DNA from: Bacteroidetes bacterium UBA4416 | Lineage (GTDB): Bacteria; Bacteroidota; Bacteroidia; B-17B0; Aurantibacillaceae | Length of the DNA stretch: 64,000 bases | Assembly: GCA_002390745.1 (NCBI GenBank) | Contig: DGQK01000024.1 | Location: forward strand, 62,747 to 126,746 | Reading direction: 5' to 3' | Shown here: positions 43,720 to 52,129 of the stretch, in pieces | Layout: each line of letters opens with the position of its first letter | How positions within the stretch are numbered: position 1 is the first letter of the stretch | Translations under genes and position numbers: made by a program | Notes under the pieces: generated by a model | The model's database searches: none | What the model was told of the DNA's origin: nothing | Seen by the model: only the letters and a program-made list of their open reading frames with translations

Positions 43720-45870
43720 ATGGAAAACAAAAAAGACATATTATCAAGGACCTACCTGGTGTACATGTTTTTGTGCCTGTTTGCGCTTGCCATCCTGTAT
43801 AAGATCTGCGTGATCCAGTTCATGGAGGGCGATGAGTGGAAACGGAAAGCGGAAGCTTTCAACACGCGCGTGTTCGAGATCGAAGCGGTACGCGGCAACA
43901 TCTTCGATGCGAACGGAAACCTGCTTGCCACTTCCCTGCCCTATTATGAGGTCGCTGTAGATATCAATGCTCCCTCCATCGATAAAAGACTATTCAACGA
44001 CAAGGTTGATTCCCTGAGCATGATGCTGGCTGACCTGTTCAAAGACAAGAGCAGCAAAGAATATAAAAAGATATTGAAAAAAGCGCGGAGCAGCGGCGAC
44101 CGTTATGTGGTGCTGAAGCGCAATGTGTCTTACAAGAACCTCCAGATCCTGAAAACCTTTCCGATCTTCAAAAGGGGAAAACGTGGCGGCCTGGTGACCT
44201 TACAGACCAATAAAAGAGAGCTTCCTTTTAAAATGCTGGCGGCCCGCACCATCGGCATGTCGCGCGCGGGTGTAAGGCCTGTAGGGCTTGAAGGCGCTTT
44301 CGACTCAACACTAATGGGCATCAGCGGGCAGCGCTTGATGCAAAAGATTGCCGGCGATGTGTGGCGCCCCATCAACGATGAGAACGAGGTGGAGCCAAAG
44401 AACGGGAACGACCTGATCACAACGATCGACATCAACATCCAGGATGTAGCGGAAACGGCATTGGAAAAAACCCTGCGGAAAAACAATGCAACTCATGGCT
44501 GTGCCATTTTAATGGAAGTGAAAACCGGCGAGATCAAAGCCATTGCCAATTTAACACGCACCGGAAAAGACTCCAGCAACTATGCCTATTCGGAGAACCT
44601 GAACTATGCGGTGATGAATGCCACAGAACCGGGATCAACATTTAAGCTCGCATCCCTCATGGCGCTTATGGATGAATACGATATAAGCCTGGATGAAAAA
44701 ATGCAGGTAGGGAATGGTGAGGTGACCTATTACAATAAAACGATCAAGGATGCACACGCTCCTTCCGAGCCGGTGCTGACGGTGCAGCGTATCTTTGAAA
44801 CGTCTTCCAACGCGGGGGTGGCCAAGCTGGTGATGAAATATTTTTCCAAAAACCCTCAGCAGTACGTCGACAGGCTAAAATCCTATCACCTGAACCAGAA
44901 GTTGGGCTTGTCCATCCCCGGCGAATCGGCGCCGCTGATCAAGAACACCAAAAGCCGCGATTGGTCGGGCGTAACGCTGCCACAGATGAGCTATGGCTAC
45001 GAAACACTCTTAACGCCCCTGCAAATCCTTGCCTTTTATAATGCCGTAGCCAATGATGGCAAAATGGTGAAGCCCCGTTTTGAAAAAGCCATCATTAACA
45101 ATGGCAAAGCCGTGAAAACCTACAGCACAGAAGTACTGGCAGAACAGATCGCCAAGCCGGAAACCATTAAGAAAGCCAAGATCATGATGGAAGGTGTTGT
45201 GCAGAATGGCAGCGGCAAAGGCCTGAACATTACTGCTTTTAAAGTGGGGGGCAAAACGGGAACGGCGCAAATTGCACAGATCGGCAACCGGGAAGCAGGC
45301 ACCACCGTGTACGGGGCTCCGGGAAACCGCAAATACCAGGCATCGTTCGTGGGCTATTTTCCTGCCGACAATCCCTTGTATACCTGCATCGTGGTAGTGT
45401 ATAACCCGGGCAAAGGCACTTATTATGGAGGTCTTATTGCAGGACCTGTGTTTAAGGAGATTGCCGAGAAAGTGTATTCCAGCAGCCTTGATTTTATGCA
45501 GCCCATCAACACCAGACAGGACATGTTGACGAAGGCGCCGGCCAGCATCAAAACAAAAAACAATGAGATGCTTACTGTTTCCAAAGCCCTGAAATTGCCT
45601 GTAAAAACGGATGCCGCCGAGGAGGCTTACGTCAGCAGGAATACCATTGATTCTTCGAAAGTGGTGTTACAGGGCACAAACCTGGAAAGCCAGCTGAAAA
45701 AAGGGATCGTTCCGAATCTGAATGGCTTATCAGCAAAAGATGCGTTGTTCCTGCTGGAAAATTCGGGCTTTCACGTGAAGCTGATGGGAATAGGATCGGT
45801 GAGAAAACAATCGATCGAAGCCGGGCAGAAATTTAATAAGGGAGATAAGATCATATTGATATTGAGTTGA
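43720..45870 (+). CDS. ftsI: Septal peptidoglycan transpeptidase (penicillin-binding protein) with PASTA domain
   Basis: A 716-residue class B PBP. One N-terminal membrane helix (about 12-34), a pedestal domain with RGNIFDANGNLLATS, and the transpeptidase with Ser306 (STFK), Ser362-Ser-Asn364 (SSN) and Lys512 (KTGT). A C-terminal PASTA domain (about 650-716, VPNLNGLSAKDALFLLENSGF) is present, as in Spo VD-type and Bacteroidota FtsI proteins. ATG 43720 is chosen; the 28 codons upstream in frame come from the repeat spacer. Confidence 0.95.
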   Translation: MENKKDILSRTYLVYMFLCLFALAILYKICVIQFMEGDEWKRKAEAFNTRVFEIEAVRGNIFDANGNLLATSLPYYEVAVDINAPSIDKRLFNDKVDSLSMMLADLFKDKSSKEYKKILKKARSSGDRYVVLKRNVSYKNLQILKTFPIFKRGKRGGLVTLQTNKRELPFKMLAARTIGMSRAGVRPVGLEGAFDSTLMGISGQRLMQKIAGDVWRPINDENEVEPKNGNDLITTIDINIQDVAETALEKTLRKNNATHGCAILMEVKTGEIKAIANLTRTGKDSSNYAYSENLNYAVMNATEPGSTFKLASLMALMDEYDISLDEKMQVGNGEVTYYNKTIKDAHAPSEPVLTVQRIFETSSNAGVAKLVMKYFSKNPQQYVDRLKSYHLNQKLGLSIPGESAPLIKNTKSRDWSGVTLPQMSYGYETLLTPLQILAFYNAVANDGKMVKPRFEKAIINNGKAVKTYSTEVLAEQIAKPETIKKAKIMMEGVVQNGSGKGLNITAFKVGGKTGTAQIAQIGNREAGTTVYGAPGNRKYQASFVGYFPADNPLYTCIVVVYNPGKGTYYGGLIAGPVFKEIAEKVYSSSLDFMQPINTRQDMLTKAPASIKTKNNEMLTVSKALKLPVKTDAAEEAYVSRNTIDSSKVVLQGTNLESQLKKGIVPNLNGLSAKDALFLLENSGFHVKLMGIGSVRKQSIEAGQKFNKGDKIILILS

Positions 45871-46058
45871 GGGATAAAAAGGGACAAGGGATTCAAGAGA
45901 CAGAAGGGACTAAAGGGACAGAAGGAATTGAATGGGCTAAAGAGATCAAAGGGACGTAGTAGAGATAGAAGGGATTGAAGAGAATACACAGCGATTGCGT
46001 GACTGAGGCTCTCGAAGTCACAGGAGTGAGAAACTCAAAAAAAGTAAAATAAAAAACA
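45871..46058. repeat. Purine-rich degenerate repeats between ftsI and murE
   Basis: The spacer holds about ten imperfect 8-10 base units of the form AAGGGACW/AAGGGATT (45878-45980), then GTGACTGAGGCTCTCGAAGTCAC at 45999-46021. That hairpin has 6-base arms and recurs in inverted, nearly identical form at 52006-52026 before murG. Confidence 0.65.
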
Positions 46059-47522
46059 GTGAAACTACTAAGCGACATACTCTACAAAACAAGACTCGAA
46101 GAAGTCGTTGGTTCCACCAATGTCGCGATCTCTTCGGTGGCCTTCGATTCGCGCAAAGTAAAAAAAGACTCCCTGTTTATTGCGACCCGGGGAACTACCG
46201 TAGACGGCCATTCATACATTGACAAAGCGATTGAAAGCGGTGCTGTAGCGATCGTGTGCGAAGAGCTTCCGAAGGACCAGAGGCCGAACATCACCTATTT
46301 AAAAGTCCTGAATTCATCAGAGTCTTTAGGATACATCGCCTGCAATTTTTTCGATAATCCTTCCGAAAAGCTGAAGCTGATCGGAATTACCGGCACTAAC
46401 GGGAAAACAACGACGGTAACCCTGCTCTTCAATTTATTCCGTGGCCTGGGCTATAGCGTTGGCCTGCTTTCGACAGTGGAAAACAAGATCAACGGCAATG
46501 TGATCCCTTCCACGCATACCACGCCCGATGCCTTAGCACTGAACGAGCTTCTTGCCAAAATGGTGGAAGCCGGCTGCCAGTATGCCTTTATGGAAGTAAG
46601 CTCACATGCCGTCGTACAGCACCGCATCAGCGGTTTAAAATTTACGGGCGGGGCCTTCTCCAACATTACCCACGACCACCTGGATTATCACAAGACCTTT
46701 GAGGAGTACATCCGCGCTAAAAAATTGTTCTTTGACCAGCTGCCTGACGATGCCTTTGCGCTTACCAACAAGGATGACCGCAACGGCATGGTGATGCTGC
46801 AAAACACCAAAGCCAGAAAATATACCTACGGGCTCAAATCAGTTGCCGACTTCAAATGCCGGGTGATTGAGAATCACCTGAACGGCCTGCTGTTGAACAT
46901 CGACAACCAGGAGGTCTGGGTAAAGCTCATCGGCTCTTTCAACGCCTACAATATCCTGGTGGTGTATGCGGTATCGCAGATTTTGAAACAGGATAAAACA
47001 CAGGTACTGACGACTTTAAGCAACCTCAATTCGGTTGAGGGAAGGTTTCAATATATTAAATCAAGAACGGGGATCGTAGCGATCGTGGATTATGCCCACA
47101 CGCCCGACGCACTGAAGAATGTGCTGGAAACGATTGCAGACATCCGCACGGGCAATGAGCAGGTGATTACCCTGGCGGGCTGCGGCGGAGACCGCGATGC
47201 GGCCAAGCGCCCGGTCATGGCAAAGATTGCCTGCGACTACAGCGACAAGGTGATCCTGACCAGCGACAACCCGAGAACGGAGAATCCGGAAACGATCCTC
47301 GACCAGATGCAGGCCGGGATCGATCCGGCAAACGCCAAAAAAACGCTGCGCATCAGCGACCGCAAAGAAGCGATCAGAACCGCAGCAGCCTTCGGAAAAC
47401 CGGGCGACATCATCCTCGTAGCAGGCAAAGGCCATGAAAAATACCAGGAGATCAACGGCGTGAAGCATCCTTTTGATGATTTTGAAATAGTCAAAGAAAC
47501 CTTTAAAGCACTCGATATATAA
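46059..47522 (+). CDS. murE: UDP-MurNAc-L-Ala-D-Glu:meso-diaminopimelate ligase
   Basis: A 487-residue Mur ligase in its three-domain form: N-terminal UMAG-binding domain with AFDSRKVKKDSLF, central ATPase with the P-loop G112-TNG-K116-TT, and C-terminal domain with DNPR at residues 403-406, the signature for meso-diaminopimelate instead of lysine. The wall is therefore predicted to be of the DAP type. Start is GTG 46059 in the sequence GTGAAACTACTAAGC. mraY starts one base after the stop. Confidence 0.97.
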   Translation: MKLLSDILYKTRLEEVVGSTNVAISSVAFDSRKVKKDSLFIATRGTTVDGHSYIDKAIESGAVAIVCEELPKDQRPNITYLKVLNSSESLGYIACNFFDNPSEKLKLIGITGTNGKTTTVTLLFNLFRGLGYSVGLLSTVENKINGNVIPSTHTTPDALALNELLAKMVEAGCQYAFMEVSSHAVVQHRISGLKFTGGAFSNITHDHLDYHKTFEEYIRAKKLFFDQLPDDAFALTNKDDRNGMVMLQNTKARKYTYGLKSVADFKCRVIENHLNGLLLNIDNQEVWVKLIGSFNAYNILVVYAVSQILKQDKTQVLTTLSNLNSVEGRFQYIKSRTGIVAIVDYAHTPDALKNVLETIADIRTGNEQVITLAGCGGDRDAAKRPVMAKIACDYSDKVILTSDNPRTENPETILDQMQAGIDPANAKKTLRISDRKEAIRTAAAFGKPGDIILVAGKGHEKYQEINGVKHPFDDFEIVKETFKALDI

Positions 47523-47523
47523 T

Positions 47524-48789
47524 ATGTTTTATTACCTGTTCCACTACTTAGATCAGCTCAACTTTCCGGGTGCGGGCGTGTTCCAGTACATCTCCTTCAG
47601 GGCGGCACTGGCGCTGCTGAGCTCGCTGATCATCACGATGGTGTTCGGCAAGCGCATCATCAATTTCATCCGCAAAAAGCAGATCGGCGAAACCATCCGT
47701 GAGCTTGGCTTACAGGGACAGAATGAAAAAGCGGGCACGCCAACGATGGGCGGATTGATCATTCTCGCAGCGATCATCATCCCAACCTTGCTGTTTGCCA
47801 AGATCCACAACGTATACATTGTGCTCATGCTTATTTCCACGGTATGGCTGGGAGCAATTGGTTTTATTGACGATTACATCAAGGTATTTAAAAAGAACAA
47901 AGAAGGCCTGAAAGGCAAATTCAAAATTGTCGGACAGATCGGCATCGGACTGATTGTGGGTGCGGTTTTCTATTTTCACCCGGATGTGGTGATCAAGGAA
48001 AGGCTAACTCCTAATCAGCAAAACGCTTATTCATTTGACGATGCAATCAGTGGTGGCAAGAATCCGACAACACCAAAGTATTCAAAAACGCCTGTTAAAA
48101 CGATCAAAACCACGATTCCGTTCGTGAAGAACAACGAGTTTGACTACACCAGATTATTGTCGTTCATGGGCGACAAAGCGATAGAATACGGCTGGCTGAT
48201 CTTTATCCCGATCGTGATCTTAATTATCACAGCGGTATCCAACGGCGCCAACATTACGGACGGCATCGACGGGCTGGCAGCGGGAACAAGCGCCATCATC
48301 GGCACCACGCTGGGCATCCTTGCCTATGTGAGTGGCAATACGGTGTTCGCCGATTATCTGAACATCATGTACATCCCCAATACGGGCGAGCTGGTAGTGT
48401 TTATGGCAGCCTTCGTAGGCGCCTGCGTGGGCTTCCTGTGGTACAATGCTTTTCCGGCACAGGTATTCATGGGCGATACGGGAAGCCTTGCCATCGGCGG
48501 GATTATCGCCGTCTATGCCATCGCCATCCGCAAGGAGCTTTTAATCCCTATTCTCTGCGGCATTTTTCTGGTGGAAAATATCTCCGTGATCCTGCAGGTA
48601 TATTATTTCAAATACCAGAAAAAGAAACGCGGACTGGAATATGCCAAGGCCAACCGGCTGTTCAAAATGGCGCCCCTGCATCACCATTACCAGAAATCAG
48701 GTTTCCATGAGTCGAAGATCGTGATGCGCTTTTTCATCATCGGCATCATGCTGGCGGCATTAACCATTGTGACATTAAAATTAAGATAG
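47524..48789 (+). CDS. mraY: Phospho-MurNAc-pentapeptide transferase
   Basis: A 421-residue polytopic enzyme (about ten helices) attaching phospho-MurNAc-pentapeptide to undecaprenyl phosphate. Signatures: GTPTMGG, FIDDYIKV (first Asp pair), NGANITDGIDGLA and PLHHHYQ. A roughly 60-residue polar insertion after the fourth helix (about 155-220, NPTTPKYSKTPVKTIK) makes it longer than the E. coli enzyme; such an insertion is usual in Bacteroidota. It is followed by murD after 13 bases. Confidence 0.97.
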   Translation: MFYYLFHYLDQLNFPGAGVFQYISFRAALALLSSLIITMVFGKRIINFIRKKQIGETIRELGLQGQNEKAGTPTMGGLIILAAIIIPTLLFAKIHNVYIVLMLISTVWLGAIGFIDDYIKVFKKNKEGLKGKFKIVGQIGIGLIVGAVFYFHPDVVIKERLTPNQQNAYSFDDAISGGKNPTTPKYSKTPVKTIKTTIPFVKNNEFDYTRLLSFMGDKAIEYGWLIFIPIVILIITAVSNGANITDGIDGLAAGTSAIIGTTLGILAYVSGNTVFADYLNIMYIPNTGELVVFMAAFVGACVGFLWYNAFPAQVFMGDTGSLAIGGIIAVYAIAIRKELLIPILCGIFLVENISVILQVYYFKYQKKKRGLEYAKANRLFKMAPLHHHYQKSGFHESKIVMRFFIIGIMLAALTIVTLKLR

Positions 48790-48802
48790 AACCAAACAGA
48801 TC

Positions 48803-50149
48803 GTGAGCAAACGGATCGTCATACTCGGAAGCGGCGAAAGCGGCGTAGGCAGTGCCATTCTGGCGCAGGCCAAAGGCTTTGCCGTGTTCGTATCCGACAA
48901 AAGCCCGATCAAGGAGAAATACAAAAGCGAGTTAAAAAACCACAACATTCCTTTCGAGGAAGGGCAGCATACGGAAGTGCTGATCCTGAACGCGGATGAG
49001 ATCATCAAAAGCCCGGGTATCCCCGACACCGTGGAGCTGGTAAAGAAAGCCAGGGAGAGAAACATACCGGTAATTTCTGAGATTGAATTTGCAGGGCGCT
49101 ATACCGATGCCAAAACGATTTGCATTACCGGGAGCAACGGAAAGACAACCACAACGATGCTCACTTACCACATTCTTCAAAAAGCAGGCTATAATGTCGG
49201 CCTGGGCGGCAATGTGGGAAAGAGCTTCGCTTACCAGGTAGCCACAGAAAACCACGATTACTATGTGCTTGAGCTCAGCAGCTTTCAACTCGACGGGATG
49301 TTTGCTTTCAAAGCAGATGTAGCGGTGCTCCTGAACATCACGCCGGACCACCTGGACCGCTACGATTACAAATTTGAGAACTATGTGGCTTCCAAGTTCC
49401 GCATCACGCAAAACCAGGACAAAGCAGACTTTTTCGTGTACTGTGCCGACGATCCTGTGATAGACGAGTACATAAAAAACCATACGGTACATGCGCAGCT
49501 GATTCCCTTCAGCATCAAAAAACACATTGACGGTAATGGCGCTTACCTGAACCAGAATGAAATAACCCTTAATTACAATAATAACCCTAAACCCTTAACC
49601 ATGACCATAGAACAACTAGCATTGGCCGGTAAACATAATGTTTACAACTCAATGGCTGCTTCGTTGGCGGCGCGTATTGTTGACATACGCAAAGACATCA
49701 TTCGCGAAAGCCTGGAAGACTTCGTGAATGTAGAGCACCGCCTCGAGTTCGTCGCTTCGATCAACGGCGTCGAATTCATAAACGACTCCAAGGCCACCAA
49801 CATCAACTCCACCTGGTATGCGCTCGAAAGCATGCAGAAGCCAACAGTGCTGATCCTCGGCGGACAGGACAAAGGCAACAACTACGACGAGCTGCTCGAC
49901 CTGGTGAAGGAAAAAGTAAAGGCCATTGTTTGCCTCGGCGTAGACAATTCCAAGATCATCAAAGCTTTCAAAGGCTCTGTAGAAACGATCATGGAGGCAG
50001 GCTCTGCCATGGAAGCGGTAGCCATGTGCTACAAACTGGCTACCAAAGGCGATGCTGTGCTGCTTTCACCGGCATGCGCCAGCTTCGATATGTTCCAGAA
50101 CTACGAAGACCGCGGCGCCCAGTTTAAAGCAGCCGTAAGATCATTATAA
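48803..50149 (+). CDS. murD: UDP-N-acetylmuramoyl-L-alanine:D-glutamate ligase
   Basis: A 448-residue Mur ligase starting at GTG 48803. N-terminal Rossmann domain (LGSGESGVGSA), central ATPase with G110-SNG-K114-TT and YVLELSSFQLD, and C-terminal domain (about 313-448) with D328-SKATN-333, ILGGQDKG and SPACASFDMFQNYEDRG, all needed to bind ATP and D-glutamate. It adds D-Glu to UMA. Only 46 bases separate it from a stand-alone copy of its own C-terminal domain. Confidence 0.97.
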   Translation: MSKRIVILGSGESGVGSAILAQAKGFAVFVSDKSPIKEKYKSELKNHNIPFEEGQHTEVLILNADEIIKSPGIPDTVELVKKARERNIPVISEIEFAGRYTDAKTICITGSNGKTTTTMLTYHILQKAGYNVGLGGNVGKSFAYQVATENHDYYVLELSSFQLDGMFAFKADVAVLLNITPDHLDRYDYKFENYVASKFRITQNQDKADFFVYCADDPVIDEYIKNHTVHAQLIPFSIKKHIDGNGAYLNQNEITLNYNNNPKPLTMTIEQLALAGKHNVYNSMAASLAARIVDIRKDIIRESLEDFVNVEHRLEFVASINGVEFINDSKATNINSTWYALESMQKPTVLILGGQDKGNNYDELLDLVKEKVKAIVCLGVDNSKIIKAFKGSVETIMEAGSAMEAVAMCYKLATKGDAVLLSPACASFDMFQNYEDRGAQFKAAVRSL

Positions 50150-50195
50150 CAGATTCATTTTCTCAACTAACAACAAGCATACAGACCGAAATTAC

Positions 50196-50672
50196 ATGAA
50201 GGAGATTGTTAAACAACAGGCATTAAACACTTTAAATTCTTTTACCAGGGATACTGAGCACAGCATGGAAGTAGTTGCTGTGATCAATGACGTGACTTAC
50301 ATCAACGATTCAAAAGCCACCAACGCCAGGCTGGCAGCAGAAAGCATCAACTCCATCGATGCCGAGCTGATCCTGATCATTGGAGGCGACGACAGCAAGA
50401 CCGACTATTCGTGGTTCACGTTCAGCAATTATTACAACATCCGCACCGTGATCTATTACGGCAGGCGGATCGCAGAAATCAAGCATGTGTTCAGGCAACA
50501 CGTGATGGTGATTGTTGTTGACAATATGGAGAATGCCGTGGAGCTTTCCAAAAGCAAAGCCATTGCCAACCAGGCGGTATTATTCACGCCGGCCTGCCCA
50601 AGCAATGAAGCGTTTGACAATTACAAAAACAGGGGAAACAGATTTAAGGAGCTGGTGCTGAAGGAGAATTGA
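50196..50672 (+). CDS. Stand-alone MurD C-terminal-domain paralogue
   Basis: A 158-residue protein that aligns over its whole length with the last third of MurD: EHSMEVVAVINDVTYIN against EHRLEFVASINGVEFIN, D38-SKATN-43 against D328-SKATN, IIGGDDSK at 61-68 against ILGGQDKG, and TPACPSNEAFDNYKNRG (131-147) against SPACASFDMFQNYEDRG. The UDP-binding and ATPase domains are absent, and the frame has no upstream P-loop. It starts with its own ATG (MKEIVKQQAL) and keeps residues that in E. coli MurD touch D-glutamate (Thr of DSKATN, Ser of SPACAS), while the hydrophobic Leu and Phe partners are Asn and Tyr. An intact operon gene, not a decayed fragment; function unknown, perhaps modulating MurD or sensing D-Glu or wall precursors. 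Confidence 0.85.
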   Translation: MKEIVKQQALNTLNSFTRDTEHSMEVVAVINDVTYINDSKATNARLAAESINSIDAELILIIGGDDSKTDYSWFTFSNYYNIRTVIYYGRRIAEIKHVFRQHVMVIVVDNMENAVELSKSKAIANQAVLFTPACPSNEAFDNYKNRGNRFKELVLKEN

Positions 50673-50840
50673 GTAGAGAGATATGAGTAGTGAGATGTGA
50701 GATAAGGGGCATTGTATACTGTAAATTGTCAGATGTATCAAGTCTGTGTGTAAAAAACAAGACACAACAGACAACAGACAGAATACAATGCACAAATGCT
50801 ACTGATAACATAGGGCTTTTATACGCTTAAAAAAACGACG
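50673..50840. repeat. Low-complexity spacer before ftsW
   Basis: The 168-base gap contains short repetitive text (GAGTAGTGAGATGTGAGATA; ACAACAGACAACAGACAG) and a 9-base inverted repeat, GCATTGTAT at 50709-50717 with ATACAATGC at 50783-50791. No promoter of the TAnnTTTG form is seen. Confidence 0.55.
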
Positions 50841-51995
50841 ATGAAACAATTAGCAAACTTTAAAGGGGACCGGGTGATCTGGACGATTGTATTCCTGCTA
50901 TCGCTATTGTCAACATTAGTTGTTTACAGCTCGGTGGTGACACTTGCCAACAAATACAAGCAAGGCAATGCCGAATCGTACCTGATCAAACACTTCATCA
51001 CCATCATCGGTGGGGTCGCGATCATGTACTTCGTCCACAAGCTGCGCTATACCTTGTTTTCGAGGGTCGGGCAGATCGGCTTGTTCCTGGTGGTTCCTTT
51101 GTTGCTGTTTACGTTACTTAAAGGGGAAAGCGCCGGTGGCGCGAGTCGCTGGATTGAAATTCCGGGGTTAGGGTTAACATTTCAATCTTCCGACATCGCC
51201 AAGATCGTCCTTCTCATTTTTGTAGCACGCACCATCACCGTCAAGCAGGGACAGCTTACCGATCTGAAATCCGTGTTCAGATATATCCTGTTACCGGTCG
51301 GAATCATCTGTGGCCTCATCCTTCCGGCCAACTTTTCCACTGCCGCGCTCCTGTTTGTAAATTGCCTCTTCGTGATGTTCGTGGGAGGGATCCATTTTAA
51401 GATCATGCTTAAAATCCTTGGGATCTGTCTGCTGTTTGCAACCATCATGATTTCCTGGATCGTCATCTCCCCGGAAACCTTTCCCAGCAAACGTGCCACG
51501 ACGTGGAAGGCCAGGATCGTGAATTTTAATTCGGGAGATACGGAAAGCAATTATCAGAGCGAGCAGGCCAAAATTGCCATCGCCACAGGCGGTGTGATCG
51601 GCAAGGGACCCGGCAACAGTACACAACGGGCATTTCTGCCGCAGGCTTCTTCCGACTTTATCTATGCCATCATCATTGAGGAATACGGTTTGTTCACCGG
51701 GTTCATCATGCTGTTCTTATACATGATCCTGCTTTTCCGAGGCATCCGGATCCTCCGGGATTCCGAGAAAACATTCGGAGGATTAATAGCTGTGGCCCTG
51801 AGTTTTAGCCTGGTATTCCAGGCACTCATCAATATGGCGGTAGCGGTAAACCTGTTCCCGGTAACCGGGCAGCCTCTGCCTTTGGTAAGTATGGGCGGTA
51901 CCTCCATCTGGTTCACCTGCATCTCCATCGGTATTATATTAAGTGTGAGCAGGGCTTCAGAAAAGCAGGAGAAAGAGGTCGTTGCAACGGAGTAG
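50841..51995 (+). CDS. ftsW: Septal peptidoglycan glycosyltransferase FtsW
   Basis: SEDS-family polymerase of 384 residues with about ten membrane helices; it works with FtsI. Family marks: GGASRWIEIPGLGLTFQSSDIAKI, a large periplasmic loop holding KARIVNFNSGDTESNYQSEQAKIAIATGG, IIEEYGLFTG and FPVTGQPLPLVSMGGTS. Start ATG 50841. It is downstream of the MurD-domain gene across a repeat spacer. Confidence 0.96.
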   Translation: MKQLANFKGDRVIWTIVFLLSLLSTLVVYSSVVTLANKYKQGNAESYLIKHFITIIGGVAIMYFVHKLRYTLFSRVGQIGLFLVVPLLLFTLLKGESAGGASRWIEIPGLGLTFQSSDIAKIVLLIFVARTITVKQGQLTDLKSVFRYILLPVGIICGLILPANFSTAALLFVNCLFVMFVGGIHFKIMLKILGICLLFATIMISWIVISPETFPSKRATTWKARIVNFNSGDTESNYQSEQAKIAIATGGVIGKGPGNSTQRAFLPQASSDFIYAIIIEEYGLFTGFIMLFLYMILLFRGIRILRDSEKTFGGLIAVALSFSLVFQALINMAVAVNLFPVTGQPLPLVSMGGTSIWFTCISIGIILSVSRASEKQEKEVVATE

Positions 51996-52005
51996 TACTG
52001 TCCGG

Positions 52006-52047
52006 CGACTTCGAGAACCTCAGTCACCGGTTGTTGAGGCTCTCGAA
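52006..52047. repeat. REP-like hairpin between ftsW and murG
   Basis: TTCGAGAACCTCA (52010-52022) pairs with TGAGGCTCTCGAA (52035-52047) with one G-T wobble. The left arm with flanks (GACTTCGAGAACCTCAGTCAC, 52006-52026) is the inverted counterpart of the element at 45999-46021. It resembles the widespread bacterial dispersed motif CTGAGCTTGTCGAAG. Confidence 0.6.
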
Positions 52048-52093
52048 ACCACCGGAACAACAAAAACAAAAAGATGCAACTCTATTTTATGAG

Positions 52094-52114
52094 ATGCTGA
52101 AACAAGTTCAGCAT
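52094..52114. repeat. Short hairpin just before murG
   Basis: ATGCTGAA (52094-52101) and TTCAGCAT (52107-52114) flank a 5-base loop, 15 bases before the murG ATG. The sequence type (CTGAAnnnnnTTCAGCATGAC) looks like a dispersed Bacteroidota repeat; there is no T-run. Confidence 0.5.
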
Positions 52115-52129
52115 GACGTATAAAAGAAC

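Noticed and set aside
45771..45989. Minus-strand frame rich in Leu/Phe/Pro/Ser at the ftsI-murE spacer
   Set aside because: It is a reverse reading of the purine-rich AAGGGA repeats and overlaps the ftsI 3' end.
50196..50672. Assembly duplication of murD
   Set aside because: The second copy differs from murD throughout, keeping only motif-level similarity, so it is an old paralogue and not an assembly error.
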